Positions 9,487 to 18,733 are shown, numbered from the stretch's first letter. The stretch: DNA of 64,000 bases from Spirochaetia bacterium UBA5763 (GCA_002418835.1 DIEX01000030.1:124001-188000); one strand, 5' to 3'. The notes: generated from the sequence alone by a model not told the origin. A program made the numbers and translations.

Positions 9487-10134
9487 TTACTCAAGTGTAA
9501 AGGTCACGGGTAGATAATGCGCCATCTTTACCCTCTTACCACCCTTGTATCCAGGAGAGAACCGCATCCTCTTCACAGCTTTAAGAGCCTGTTCGTTAAA
9601 TCCGTAAGGCGCCTTCCCTGATGCGATATTTGAAGAGATAAGCCCGCCGTTTTCATCTATCTGCACAAGCACAGTAATCTGGTACTCCCGTATATTCGCA
9701 GACTTTGCCTCCTCCGGGTAGTACTGCCGTAAATCAAAATCAACAATGGCACGCGGAGGTGTATCCCCGTTAAACGAGAAGAGATATCCATTTTTGTCAG
9801 TACCATCTCCGGAGATCTGGTTAGTATTAATCTCCTTATCGTCCGGATCATCTCCATCTTTTTTTGTGCCCTCAACCCACTCCTGTTTGTCAACATGGGC
9901 CGGTGAAGAATCTCCGCCGATCAGCTCCGGTGGAATATCAAGCTCCAGGTCAGGACGCTCAAGCTCAAAACCGTTTACCATGTTTTCATCAACTGAGGCA
10001 TTGGCGAATCTTGATAAGAAATAGGGCCCCGCGATTATAAGATGTACACAGAGTGAAACAGCGATTGATACACGGAAAAGGTGCTTAATCTCTATCTTCC
10101 TTTTTTTTATTTGTATGATGAGTGATTCATCCAT
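9487..10134 (-). CDS. tonB: TonB energy transducer
   Basis: A 215-residue protein with one N-terminal membrane helix (residues about 20-38, FRVSIAVSLCVHLIIAGPYFL), a charged, proline-poor periplasmic linker and a C-terminal TonB domain (about 130-215) with YPEEAKSANIREYQITVLVQIDENG and FNEQALKAVKRMRFSPG. The C-terminal domain touches the TonB box of outer-membrane receptors and passes on energy from the ExbB/ExbD motor. It is the last gene of a minus-strand run of receptor, lipoproteins, exbB, exbD, tonB. The ATG at 10134 with AGGGGG seven bases upstream is chosen over a GTG one codon earlier. Confidence 0.85.
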   Translation of the reverse strand: MDESLIIQIKKRKIEIKHLFRVSIAVSLCVHLIIAGPYFLSRFANASVDENMVNGFELERPDLELDIPPELIGGDSSPAHVDKQEWVEGTKKDGDDPDDKEINTNQISGDGTDKNGYLFSFNGDTPPRAIVDFDLRQYYPEEAKSANIREYQITVLVQIDENGGLISSNIASGKAPYGFNEQALKAVKRMRFSPGYKGGKRVKMAHYLPVTFTLE

Positions 10135-10145
10135 CACGCATCCCC

Positions 10146-10550
10146 CTATTTTTTAACCGACAGGGCCATTCTTGTTACGCCGCATTTACGCAGAATCCCC
10201 ATGGCCTTTGAAACAGTACCGTAAGAGAGATTTTCATCAGCTGAGAGAGTTACCCGCATATTGGGCCTGTACTTTGCCTCACGGGTAATCTCATCCATAA
10301 GTCCCGCTTCAGTGATTGCCCTCCCCTCAAGAAAGAACTTACCCTCTCTGGTCACAGCAACCTGCTTTGATTCCTTCACATTGGCATCAGCTGCTGCAAC
10401 CTTAGGCAGGTTGATATTGATCGATTCCTTTTTCAGAAAGTTCGCTGTTACCATAAATATAACAAGGAGAACCAGTATTACATCAACCATCGGTGTGATG
10501 TTTATATCACTTATTACTCCATCTTCATCCTTTGATGATCCCATTGCCAT
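10146..10550 (-). CDS. exbD: ExbD/TolR biopolymer transport protein
   Basis: 134 residues with the hallmark N-terminal region SDINITPMVDVILVLLVIFMVTANF. The aspartate in PMVDV is the conserved proton-carrying residue of the ExbD/TolR helix. The rest is a small periplasmic domain with the YGTVSKAMGILRKCGVTRMAL motif. Ribosome site AGGAGG lies seven bases before the ATG. It lies 12 bases after exbB and 11 before tonB, so one transcript makes the complete motor. Length is normal. Confidence 0.9.
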   Translation of the reverse strand: MAMGSSKDEDGVISDINITPMVDVILVLLVIFMVTANFLKKESININLPKVAAADANVKESKQVAVTREGKFFLEGRAITEAGLMDEITREAKYRPNMRVTLSADENLSYGTVSKAMGILRKCGVTRMALSVKK

Positions 10551-10562
10551 AATAATGCCTCC

Positions 10563-11168
10563 TTATTTTGATACGCTCGCCAGAGCCTCTTTTGATAAAA
10601 TCTCAAGGTTCTGCATTATATTTTTAAGCCTCTTGCTGAAATAGTTATTCAGCATAACAACAGGTATAGCGATAAGGAGACCGCAGGCTGTTGCAAGCAG
10701 AGCTGTTGATATACTCCTCATTACAACCTCAGCACCGGTATTACCGAGAGTTCCAAGATTAAAGAATGCCTTTATTATACCGAGAACTGTACCCAGAAGG
10801 CCGATAAACGGGGCGTTATTCCCCAGTGATGCGAGAATAATAATTCTCTTTTCAAGAAACATCCTCTCCTCTATTAGTTTCCCCTCCATCATATGCCCCA
10901 GTGAGATTTCACCGGATTTGTAATGTTCTTTTATAAACGCAGCAAACCTCGCATATACTGACTCAGGAAACTGTTCAATATAAATCCCCAGTGATTCGAC
11001 ATCACCAATCCTCAGTTTAGCAATTATCTCATTAAAGATCTTTTCACCTATCTTCGCGTTATGCCTGAATATAAGCCCCCTGTCAATTGCCACTGCAAGA
11101 GCAATCACACTTGCAAGCCCCATGATTGAAAATATTCCTGTTTCGCCTAATGTAAGTAGATTTTCCAT
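10563..11168 (-). CDS. exbB: ExbB/TolQ proton channel protein
   Basis: 201 residues with three membrane helices: one near the N-terminus (FSIMGLASVIALAVAI) and two in the MotA/TolQ/ExbB domain (about 110-190: ASLGNNAPFIGLLGTVLGIIKAF and STALLATACGLLIAIPVVMLNNYF). The pattern NNAPFIGLLGTVLGI is the family signature. With ExbD it forms the proton-driven stator that powers TonB. AGAGGA precedes the start. Upstream lies a GC-rich hairpin repeat. Confidence 0.9.
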   Translation of the reverse strand: MENLLTLGETGIFSIMGLASVIALAVAIDRGLIFRHNAKIGEKIFNEIIAKLRIGDVESLGIYIEQFPESVYARFAAFIKEHYKSGEISLGHMMEGKLIEERMFLEKRIIILASLGNNAPFIGLLGTVLGIIKAFFNLGTLGNTGAEVVMRSISTALLATACGLLIAIPVVMLNNYFSKRLKNIMQNLEILSKEALASVSK

Positions 11169-11201
11169 TTTTCCTCTTTTTTTACTTTGTTCTATTGTCT
11201 T

Positions 11202-11242
11202 CCCCCTCGCCTTGAGGAGAGGGGGACCGAGGGGGTGAGGTC
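11202..11242. repeat. GC-rich dispersed hairpin, second copy
   Basis: The arms CCCCCTCGCC and GGGGGTGAGGTC enclose GGAGAGGGGG. It shares its plan and much of its sequence with 2271-2307. It lies between exbB and the lipoprotein gene, where it could partly end or process the transcript. Confidence 0.5.
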
Positions 11243-11600
11243 ACCTCAAGTACCTGATAACCTTCCCCTTCACATGTATTATATCAACAGTCCCTATAAT
11301 ATAAACTCTCTTCTCCTTTGTAAATAGAGCTTCAATGAGATTGTCCCCGCCTCTGCTCTTTACAGCTTCATCCACTGCTTCGCTGCTGTTAAGAGCTGGT
11401 GTTACACGTATCACAGAGAAGAGTGTAAAACTGCTTGCGCTCCCCTCTCCATCTCCGATAACCTCATATTTAACCGACTCCATAAACTTCGCGCTTGGTT
11501 CAATACCTGCAGGATGTGATTTACTATAGATACAGCCTGTAAGAAATAAAACTGTAAATGCGCAAAGTACCGGGAGTACGGTTTTCAATTGAGTTCTCAT
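11241..11600 (-). CDS. Small lipoprotein in the TonB operon
   Basis: 119 residues. Residues 9-22 are hydrophobic and end in the lipobox LTGC, so it is a lipoprotein. The mature part (VKYEVIGDGEGSASSFTLF ... AVDEAVKSRGGDNLIEALFTKEKRVYIIGTVDIIHVKGKVI) has the same plan as the next gene upstream: a short pattern ending in a TV(I/D)-VxGxV strand. The two look like paralogues and the start overlaps the previous stop by four bases. TRL-like small lipoproteins are a possible family. Role unknown. Confidence 0.65.
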   Translation of the reverse strand: MRTQLKTVLPVLCAFTVLFLTGCIYSKSHPAGIEPSAKFMESVKYEVIGDGEGSASSFTLFSVIRVTPALNSSEAVDEAVKSRGGDNLIEALFTKEKRVYIIGTVDIIHVKGKVIRYLR

Positions 11601-11968
11601 CGCCCTCTCCCCTTAACCGGTGTTTCGTCAGATCCAAACTTTACCGCTTCACCCTCTACAATAACTGTGTTTGTACCGAAGAGAAGGAAATAGCGCGTAG
11701 TTTCATAGCACCTGACATTAATTAGGGTATCACCCTTCTTTTCAACCAGCGCTTCCTTTATAGCAATGTCCAGATCCGGCCGCCCGAACATGAAGAGCCC
11801 CAGAAATGAATATGCAGTATCGCTTCCGCTGCATTTACCCAGGTTTTCAGCGACTGTTTTACCGTTCACCGGTGTCACAGAAGATGTTACGCATACAGGT
11901 GATGTACTGCACCCTGTAATTGTTATTGTTAATACTGCCAGAAAAACTATAATTTTTATATACTTCAT
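11597..11968 (-). CDS. Small lipoprotein in the TonB operon
   Basis: 123 residues with the lipobox ITGC at residue about 20. The mature part contains GSDTAYSFLGLFMFGRPDLDIAIKEALVEKKGDTLINVRCYETTRYFLLFGTNTVIVEGEAVKF, a pattern seen in TRL-like lipoproteins (a GxPD-DxAIxxAL helix, then two strands). It overlaps the downstream lipoprotein by four bases and lies 11 bases after the receptor gene. Probably exported together with the receptor; its task is unknown. Confidence 0.65.
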   Translation of the reverse strand: MKYIKIIVFLAVLTITITGCSTSPVCVTSSVTPVNGKTVAENLGKCSGSDTAYSFLGLFMFGRPDLDIAIKEALVEKKGDTLINVRCYETTRYFLLFGTNTVIVEGEAVKFGSDETPVKGRGR

Positions 11969-11979
11969 AAAACGCTCCT

Positions 11980-14349
11980 TTAAAATTTCGCCTCAACACC
12001 GAAGTTCGGTATCATTGCTATATCTTTTGATTTTTCTATTTCCCAGGTCCCTTTAGTATAATCATACTTAAGTTCTTCACCCCGGAAATTATATACATTT
12101 ATAATCTCAACATACCAGCTCAGATTTCCCCACTTGTAATTGGTTTTATAACTGTACCTCAGGTCAAGCCTGTGTTCAGGTGAAAGACGTTCTGAATATC
12201 TTTTACCATACAACGGGATCCATCTTTCTGTAGACCCGACATAGGAGGTGTCTTTACTGGCACCGACTACAGGAGTATAAGGTAAACTCGAATTAAACTG
12301 AAACCTGCCGCTTACTGTATGATTCCCTATTGTATAACCGGCAACGGTCTTCAGCACATGGCTCTGTTCTGACCAGGCAGTGATCCATTCATCACCATAC
12401 GTATCAGTAAAAAGTCCTGACTTATATTTTGCCTGCGTATAAGTGTAGCTTGTCCATCCGAAGAGCCCCTGCTCCTTTTCATCGTTCACCTTTGCCATAA
12501 TCTCAAAACCCTGAGTCTTCATCTTCCCGTTGTTTCTGAAATTTTTTACTGTTCCGTCTGAGTCAGTCCACTCCTCAGAATCAACGATATCCCAAAATCT
12601 GTTGCTGAATCCCTCAAGTTTCAACGTATAATCCGATATTCTCTGCTCAAGACTCACAGACCTGTGCAAAGATCTCTGGGGGTCAAGATAATCCAGTTTA
12701 GCAAGAAGAGGAGTATCATTAAAATATGTTCCGTTTGTCTGGAGAAAATGACTGTACCATCCCCCTGCTGCACCTATGGTTGTTCCTGAAGGGAAAGTTA
12801 AACTGGCCATTCCTCGGGGATCAAAAATCCATGTACCGGTTCTCTCAAGATATTCTGAATGATAACCCGGCACAAGTGTGAGCCATCCGAATGTGAACTT
12901 ATTCTCTACGTAATGCACAAATGTATAGTTTTCAATAGTCTCATCCAGTTCTATTGTTACAACCTGATCCGGATCATTGGGATCCAATCCCTCATCAAAA
13001 TACTCCTTAGGTAATAAAATCTTCCCCTCAACATCAAACCTGTAGTAGTTTGCCTCTAAACCTGCACGGAATTCAGCATGCGATTCCCACCACTCCCATC
13101 TCATTTTATCTTTCACACCAAAAATGTATGGCTTCGAGTCTGTTCCCACATCCTTTGCCCATGCAGAAGTCGCTTTTGGTATCTCCGCCCACCTGTGGAA
13201 CAGAGTCATAGCTGCGTAGCCCATCAGCGTGTTGCTGAACTTTTTACCGGGCTTAAAAGTATAATACACTCCGGCGTTATGCGACTGCTGGTTCTGCTTC
13301 CACTCCATATCCTCCCAGAGAGGATCGTCCCCCTCCTCCATGGCGTCGTCATTATAAATAAGGTCCAGTTTATCCTTGCTGCCGAACATAAGGAATGTCA
13401 GAGAATTGCGGCTGTTAAAATCATACCTCCCCTTAAACTGGTAATCGTAATATTCCACAACCTGTTCTATATCCTGGTCCAGCACATGCTCATAAAAAAG
13501 AGGGATAAAAAGCGTCAGGTAACCTACCCTGCCAGCTGCAATGATGTAGCCTTTATTCTCCTTCTTTTCCTTACCGTCAACGTATGTTGTTTCGATGATG
13601 GGCTGTTTTACAAGAGCACTGGCTGAGATAAGCCCCACATCAACATTTCCCCCTGCTTTATCAACTTCATCAATTGTATTTATATTTATAATGGCGCCCT
13701 GTGCATTGGCAAACTGCGACGGGTATGATGAAGCGTAAAGATCGATCTCCCGAATCAGATCATTATTAATGACCGAGTGAAAACCCCCGAAGTGCATCGG
13801 ATTAAATACCGGAATATCATCAATAAAATATCCGTTTACCGCTGAATCCGAACCGCGTATAATCAGCGGCCCAAAAATCCCCGTGGGGCGTGATACACTG
13901 GGCAGAGCAGTGAGTGCGTTCAGTGAATCCCCGAAAGAAGCAGGGACCTCTTTAATCTGCTTCACTGTCATGGTGTGTCTGGAGACCTTCTGTATGTCCC
14001 TCTCCCCCCTGATGACTACCCCCGAACCCTTTGAAGTATAAGGGAGCATCTGGAAGTCCCTTGTTACAGCCCCCTCTACAGTTACAGCAGTTGTCACCAC
14101 CTGTAGCCCCTGGGACTGCACCTTCACTGTATATCTCCCCGCTTTCGGGAGAGCAATATAATATTTACCCTGCGGCGCATTTACCACAAGGCCCGCCTCC
14201 TGGACTATAACAATGGCGAATGAGGCATTCTTTTTTGTTGTGCTGTCAATAATGTTCCCCTGGATTGAATACTGCTCCGCATAGGACAGTGCGGGGACAA
14301 TCAGCAGAAACAGTGCTGTGGAAATACTCCACTTTTTAATGCGATACAT
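11980..14349 (-). CDS. TonB-dependent outer-membrane receptor
   Basis: 789 residues. A signal peptide (residues 1-24) is followed by a carboxypeptidase-like beta sandwich (about 25-100: IQGNIIDSTTKKNASFAIVIVQEAG), then a plug domain (about 110-230: VKQIKEVPASFGDSLNALTALPSV, then GPLIIRGSDSAVNGYFIDDIPVFNP) and a 22-stranded barrel ending in ...MIPNFGVEAKF with a terminal aromatic residue. The order is typical of the CarboxypepD_reg-plug-barrel class of receptors. Upstream of 14349 no cobalamin or other riboswitch is visible. As first gene of the run it shares its transcript with its own TonB system, so a dedicated uptake system is likely. Ligand unknown. Confidence 0.85.
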   Translation of the reverse strand: MYRIKKWSISTALFLLIVPALSYAEQYSIQGNIIDSTTKKNASFAIVIVQEAGLVVNAPQGKYYIALPKAGRYTVKVQSQGLQVVTTAVTVEGAVTRDFQMLPYTSKGSGVVIRGERDIQKVSRHTMTVKQIKEVPASFGDSLNALTALPSVSRPTGIFGPLIIRGSDSAVNGYFIDDIPVFNPMHFGGFHSVINNDLIREIDLYASSYPSQFANAQGAIININTIDEVDKAGGNVDVGLISASALVKQPIIETTYVDGKEKKENKGYIIAAGRVGYLTLFIPLFYEHVLDQDIEQVVEYYDYQFKGRYDFNSRNSLTFLMFGSKDKLDLIYNDDAMEEGDDPLWEDMEWKQNQQSHNAGVYYTFKPGKKFSNTLMGYAAMTLFHRWAEIPKATSAWAKDVGTDSKPYIFGVKDKMRWEWWESHAEFRAGLEANYYRFDVEGKILLPKEYFDEGLDPNDPDQVVTIELDETIENYTFVHYVENKFTFGWLTLVPGYHSEYLERTGTWIFDPRGMASLTFPSGTTIGAAGGWYSHFLQTNGTYFNDTPLLAKLDYLDPQRSLHRSVSLEQRISDYTLKLEGFSNRFWDIVDSEEWTDSDGTVKNFRNNGKMKTQGFEIMAKVNDEKEQGLFGWTSYTYTQAKYKSGLFTDTYGDEWITAWSEQSHVLKTVAGYTIGNHTVSGRFQFNSSLPYTPVVGASKDTSYVGSTERWIPLYGKRYSERLSPEHRLDLRYSYKTNYKWGNLSWYVEIINVYNFRGEELKYDYTKGTWEIEKSKDIAMIPNFGVEAKF

Positions 14350-14613
14350 GCGGGATTCCTTTTTTTGATTTTTATTTCATACATATTACTTTAACACTTA
14401 TCAGTGCTGAACCTGTCACCTCAAAAGTAAAAAAAATTCAAAATCTGAAATTTTTAATACTGCGTAAAAGAACGCTATATATACGCTGTATTTCAAGAAT
14501 TTTTCCGGATAATTACACCACTTCGGCTCAGGCTACTGCTTGACATCTTCTGCCCGGTATGAAAATATCAGGTGAATATCAATCTATAATGTTCACCGGG
14601 GAGAGCTGAACCA

Positions 14614-15099
14614 ATGGAATTTAATGATAAAGAGATAATTGACCTGCTACAATACTCATTTGTGCGCATGGATGGCGCCTGGTTTCTGGGCCTTGCGAAA
14701 AAATACGGCATTGAAACAGCATGGGAGATGGATGTTGAAGCATGGAAACAGTTTTCTTACGTTTTCGGCAGGAGGCTTCAGAAAACACATATTCCTGAAC
14801 CTGTATGGCCGCAGAGTTTTCTTGATGCAATGCATGCCCTGAGCCGTGTTCTGAAGATTGAGGGGAGAGATGTCACCCTTGAGGGAGATAAAATTATTGT
14901 GCGGGTCACGGAGTGTGAGACACAGAAAGCCATAGCAAAAGCGGGGATAGCGGATTGCGGAATTGTCACAGTGGAAACATACCAGGGGATAGCACGGGCG
15001 CTGTTCGGTGATAGCGTAAAAATTGATGTACAGCATACAAAAAATCTTAACCAGGGAGCAGACTGCTGCGAGGTTGTGATTACCGGGAGAAAGGATTAG
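14614..15099 (+). CDS. DUF6125-like protein
   Basis: 161 residues, soluble, no signal peptide. The N-terminal part (VRMDGAWFLGLAKKYGIETAWEMDVEAWKQFSYVFGRRL) and the C-terminal half with ECETQKAIAKAGIADCGIVTVE and NQGADCCEVVITGRKD remind me of DUF6125/aminothiazoline-carboxylate-hydrolase-like domains, which share conserved cysteines. Upstream is GGGGAGAG at suitable spacing. No partner gene. The family link is from memory of the pattern and needs confirming. Confidence 0.5.
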   Translation: MEFNDKEIIDLLQYSFVRMDGAWFLGLAKKYGIETAWEMDVEAWKQFSYVFGRRLQKTHIPEPVWPQSFLDAMHALSRVLKIEGRDVTLEGDKIIVRVTECETQKAIAKAGIADCGIVTVETYQGIARALFGDSVKIDVQHTKNLNQGADCCEVVITGRKD

Positions 15100-15105
15100 T
15101 CATAA

Positions 15106-15726
15106 TCAATTTCTCCAATTCACAACATTCATTTTAATATAATATGCAATACGTTCAAATGAACCGTTATCCCTGATTATATGATCATAAAATCTGTCCT
15201 GCCACGCAAATTGCAGATTTATCTCACGCGCTTTTTTTGTTACCGCCGATTTATATGACCGTATAATAACCGACAATGATCCGGTTTTGGGCGGATGCAA
15301 TGTTTTTTTGCCGGGTTGTGATTGTTGATGCGGTTGTGATTGTTGGCGAAATTGTAGAGACGTTGCATGCAACATCTCTACGGGGGATATCGGTCCACCA
15401 TCCAACACCGTTTCCACGACCGATGCCGGTTCACAACCCGACAACGTATCATGATTATCAATAATAATTATGCCATGAATATGATCAGGCATAACAATAA
15501 ATTCATCATTTGATACATAAGAAAAATGTTCAGGAATTTTTACCCATAAATCTTCTGCTATCTCCCCTATGCCTGACAAATGCATTGTTCCATTTGAAAT
15601 TTCACCAAAAAAATTTTCCCTATACCGGGTGCATATAGTTATAAAGTATGCCGCGTTACGCCTGTAGTCCCAGTGCGGCAGGCGTGAAGATTTAATCCGG
15701 TATTTATTTCTGAATTTCTCATTCAT
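15106..15726 (-). CDS. REP-associated tyrosine transposase (Y1/IS200-like)
   Basis: 206 residues. The motif IVMPDHIHGIIII (residues about 78-90) carries the two histidines of the HUH nuclease and the C-terminal segment DRFYDHIIRDNGSFERIAYYIKMNVVNW provides candidate catalytic tyrosines. The start RLPHWDYRRNAAYFITICTRYRENFF is characteristic. Such enzymes mobilise short palindromic repeats rather than themselves. Unusual is an insert at about residues 98-140 with low complexity (RQQSQPHQQSQPGKK). A 28-bp palindrome lies within this insert, keeping the frame. GAGG precedes the ATG. Confidence 0.85.
   Translation of the reverse strand: MNEKFRNKYRIKSSRLPHWDYRRNAAYFITICTRYRENFFGEISNGTMHLSGIGEIAEDLWVKIPEHFSYVSNDEFIVMPDHIHGIIIIDNHDTLSGCEPASVVETVLDGGPISPVEMLHATSLQFRQQSQPHQQSQPGKKTLHPPKTGSLSVIIRSYKSAVTKKAREINLQFAWQDRFYDHIIRDNGSFERIAYYIKMNVVNWRN
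15354..15381. repeat. Palindrome within the transposase gene
   Basis: The arms are GTAGAGACGTTGCA and TGCAACATCTCTAC, with one mismatched pair in 14. It sits in the coding part of the REP-type transposase and is read in frame. Palindromes with this GTAGAGACGTTGCA arm are, to my knowledge, frequent in several bacterial genomes. Confidence 0.65.
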
Positions 15727-15797
15727 ATCACTATCCTCACATCTATGTGATTTATAGTGATACGAATGGCAAAGGATTCATTTAAAAACTTTTTTCT

Positions 15798-16454
15798 CTA
15801 TTCCAGAGAATAAATTAAAAGTTTTTCGTGAATACCGGGCCAGCTGTATAGATCCCTTTTCTCAACCAGCTTATGCTTCTCAAGTTCACGGTAAAAAAAC
15901 TCATCACCGGATGACGCGGGATGCGGATCACCGATATAAATAAGCATCCCCCCTCCGGCATTTTTATAGTGAACCAGAGTATTGTACGCCATGGGATTCA
16001 TAGGCATTGGCCATGCGAGGAAGAGTGTTCTGTCCGGGTGAAGCGCGGCAACAGACTCATCTCCTTCAATAATACCGAACCAGTGATCATCAAACCATGG
16101 GTTACTCTTCTCCCATTCCCAGAAGCTCTGTTCACCGGGGGGAGAGCTGTCATAAGCAATAACATCTGCGCCGAACTCGCTGAGGCACCTTGCCCAGTAT
16201 CCGCTCCCTGCTCCTATTTCAAAGATTGGGGAATATGACGCAATCTTTTTTACAATATCGTAGTATGGAATTGTGAAGCTGTATTCAGAGACAATATCGT
16301 GACGCTGCGAAAAAAGGAGATCCGCAAGCACATCTCTTTCGAGGTGTCTGTTTTCATCAATGATCTTTTTCAGTTTTTTAAGATATGGATTGTATATCCG
16401 CAGATCATCCTCAGTTATATTATAATCGAGGATGCTGTGTTTTATTGAATACAT
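15798..16454 (-). CDS. SAM-dependent methyltransferase-like protein
   Basis: 218 residues. Motif I of class I methyltransferases is clear: IFEIGAGSGYWARCLSEFGADVIAYDSSPPG (residues about 78-108), where GAGSG binds S-adenosylmethionine and the D after VIAY contacts the ribose. Then follow motif-like strands ALHPDRTLFLAWPMPM and NAGGGMLIYIGD. The N-terminal 70 residues are helical. No strong ribosome site is visible (GGAG is 13 bases away). It has no neighbour that would tell its substrate. Confidence 0.7.
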   Translation of the reverse strand: MYSIKHSILDYNITEDDLRIYNPYLKKLKKIIDENRHLERDVLADLLFSQRHDIVSEYSFTIPYYDIVKKIASYSPIFEIGAGSGYWARCLSEFGADVIAYDSSPPGEQSFWEWEKSNPWFDDHWFGIIEGDESVAALHPDRTLFLAWPMPMNPMAYNTLVHYKNAGGGMLIYIGDPHPASSGDEFFYRELEKHKLVEKRDLYSWPGIHEKLLIYSLE

Positions 16455-16625
16455 CTGAAAATGCCTGCTCCAATAATTTTTTCAGTTTAATGGCAGTTCA
16501 ATGCAGCATTGTCAAATAATTTTTGATGGAGAAACGGCCCGTCCAGCAATACTGATGCAATAAATGCTGAGACGGACCGGCAGAAAATGAAGAAGGATAA
16601 TTTTGAAGATTAGCAGCACACCTCT

Positions 16626-18584
16626 TTATTTCACTTTCGTAAGAATAAATTCTGTACCGTTCAGGTTCAATTTCCCCTTTGCAACCTTCCATCCGAAGAC
16701 CCTGTCAGAACTGAAGAATGAGTTTGTCTTCAATACAAGCCACTCCTCCCTGAAAGAATAAGTCCCCTTACTCCCCTGCATGTTAGCCTTGTTTTTTAAT
16801 GAATCATTATAAGCTTTATGCTGATTTGCAGGGAGCTGTTTCAGTCCTGCGGCAGATGCTTTAATTTCATACGTCCAGGTATTATCACTTTTAAATGTAA
16901 AACGATGCACCTCGTATGGATTGGAATTTTGATGCCCTTCCCATGTGCCGATTATGGCTTTCCCTGATTCATCCTTCTTTTCAGCAGTGTCAGTCTTTCC
17001 ACCTTTAGTTTTAAGGATTTCAACTATTTTCTTATGTCCGTTTTTGGTTGCAAGAGACAAGGCTGTACTGTTGTTTTTATCCTTAGCGTTGATGTCAGCT
17101 CCTTTAGAAAGGAGGAGTTTCACAAGTTCAGGAAAATCACTGTTTGTGCTTTTAAGATCAATGGTTGCTGCTGAAGCATTCATTAAAGCTGTACGGCCAT
17201 TATTATCCTTCAGCTCAAGGTTTGCGCCGCGTTCAATCAGGAGCTTTGCAGTCTCAACATGCCCCCGGTTTGCTGCCATCATCAGGGCTGTTTCACCTTT
17301 TTTATTCTGTATATTTACTTTAGCGCCCTTATCGAGAAGAATCCTTGCCCTCTCCGGATTTTTAGTAACAACGCCCCATCCGCTTGCGTACATAAGTGCG
17401 GTATTTCCTTGCGGGCCCTGGAAGTTTATATTGATTCCGCCGGCAATGAGAAGGTTCATCATACGGATGCTCTCTTTCTCTTTATCAGTACGGCTCTGAT
17501 TAATAACATACATTAACGCGTTATCACCTGTGGTTTTGACGAAGGCGTTAACATTGGCCTTCCTTTCGATAAGCAGTGAAACTGTATTGTATTTAAGACC
17601 AATGGATGCAAGGAGAAGTGAGTTGGTACCCAGAACATCGGCAGATTCAATATCCGCACCTCTGTCGAGAAGAAACCTTACCATCTCAGTTTTATCACCG
17701 GCTGCAGCAGCCATGATGGGCGTGGCTTTGGAGGTGTAGTGCTGAAACCCGATTTTCGCTCCCCTGTCAATCAGGAGCTTTGCCCCTTCTACAAATCCGT
17801 TCATGGCAGCGTAGTACAGAGGGGTTATCCCCCCTCCGCCTCTTACTATGACGTTCGGATTGATCGTGGCAGTAGTCCCTTCAGGGAGGTCTATTTTAAG
17901 AAATTTTGTATTAGGTGAAAATTTGCAATTGTCAACTCCGGCGCCTCTGTCGAGAAGAAGAGCCGCTGTTTTCACTGCATTCTCTTTATCCATTGCTTTA
18001 GACTCATCGGTGATTAAGTATACAGAAGCAATGAGCGGTGTTATGCCTGTTGAATTCAACTGCTCGATATTTGCACCTTTATTTATAAGGAGTTCCGCAA
18101 TATCGTAAAATCCCTTTTCAGCAGCGTAATGCAGTGCTGTGTTCAGCGGCTGTGGCCCAATAATAGTATTGAGCGGTAAATGCTGATCAGTAAGGTTAAC
18201 CTTTGCCCCTTTGGCGATGAGAAGCCTGACTACTTCGATGTTCCCTGTATAAACAGCTGCAATGAGCGGAGTCCGGTGCCATGAGAAAGCCCCCATGGGT
18301 CTTGTACTGTATTTATTAACCTCGATACCCTTTGCGTTAAGAAGCATTTTAACTATTTCGATATCCAACTTCTCCGGGCTGACATCAATGGCTGTGACCA
18401 GCGCAGTGTCTTCGTGTGCAACATTGACATTGGTGCCCTGTTTTATAAGGAGCTCAACTTTTGCCCTGTCCCTTTTCTGGATAGCCTCGATAAGCGGAGG
18501 TATATACACATTAAAAGCAAAGACATTCTGAGCAAAAAAAAGAATAGATAATATCAGTGTTGCGGCAGTAAATTTTTTTTTCAT
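16626..18584 (-). CDS. Secreted ankyrin repeat protein
   Basis: 652 residues. A signal peptide (KFTAATLILSILFFAQNVFA) precedes about a dozen ankyrin repeats, visible as recurring TPLIAAVYTGNIEVVRLLIAKGA, TALMMAANRGHVETAKLLIERGA and similar units up to residue 540. The last 110 residues (IGTWEGHQNSNPYEVHRFTFKSDNTWTYEI ... KLNLNGTEFILTKVK) form a separate beta-rich domain resembling the lipocalin-like 'GTW' domains. Ankyrin arrays bind proteins; export to the periplasm suggests a binding or stress role. GAGGA precedes the ATG at 18584. Monocistronic. Confidence 0.8.
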   Translation of the reverse strand: MKKKFTAATLILSILFFAQNVFAFNVYIPPLIEAIQKRDRAKVELLIKQGTNVNVAHEDTALVTAIDVSPEKLDIEIVKMLLNAKGIEVNKYSTRPMGAFSWHRTPLIAAVYTGNIEVVRLLIAKGAKVNLTDQHLPLNTIIGPQPLNTALHYAAEKGFYDIAELLINKGANIEQLNSTGITPLIASVYLITDESKAMDKENAVKTAALLLDRGAGVDNCKFSPNTKFLKIDLPEGTTATINPNVIVRGGGGITPLYYAAMNGFVEGAKLLIDRGAKIGFQHYTSKATPIMAAAAGDKTEMVRFLLDRGADIESADVLGTNSLLLASIGLKYNTVSLLIERKANVNAFVKTTGDNALMYVINQSRTDKEKESIRMMNLLIAGGININFQGPQGNTALMYASGWGVVTKNPERARILLDKGAKVNIQNKKGETALMMAANRGHVETAKLLIERGANLELKDNNGRTALMNASAATIDLKSTNSDFPELVKLLLSKGADINAKDKNNSTALSLATKNGHKKIVEILKTKGGKTDTAEKKDESGKAIIGTWEGHQNSNPYEVHRFTFKSDNTWTYEIKASAAGLKQLPANQHKAYNDSLKNKANMQGSKGTYSFREEWLVLKTNSFFSSDRVFGWKVAKGKLNLNGTEFILTKVK

Positions 18585-18733
18585 CACTTCCTCGATATAA
18601 GTTTTTTAAGCAGGAATTATGCAGTACCATGTAAAAATATAACAATTTTTGCAGAAAATTATACAGAATAAATATATTTCTTCAGACTATATCAATGGAC
18701 AGAGTTTTCTGCCCATTGATATATAGCTTTTTA

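Noticed and set aside
14350..14613. Riboswitch (cobalamin or TPP) before the TonB-dependent receptor
   Set aside because: I looked for the conserved cobalamin-box and thi-box sequences on the minus strand and found none; the stretch is AT-rich without a strong fold.
16945..18531. Long open frames on the plus strand opposite the ankyrin gene
   Set aside because: They are antisense shadows: no ribosome sites, composition mirrors the ankyrin repeats, no recognisable domain.
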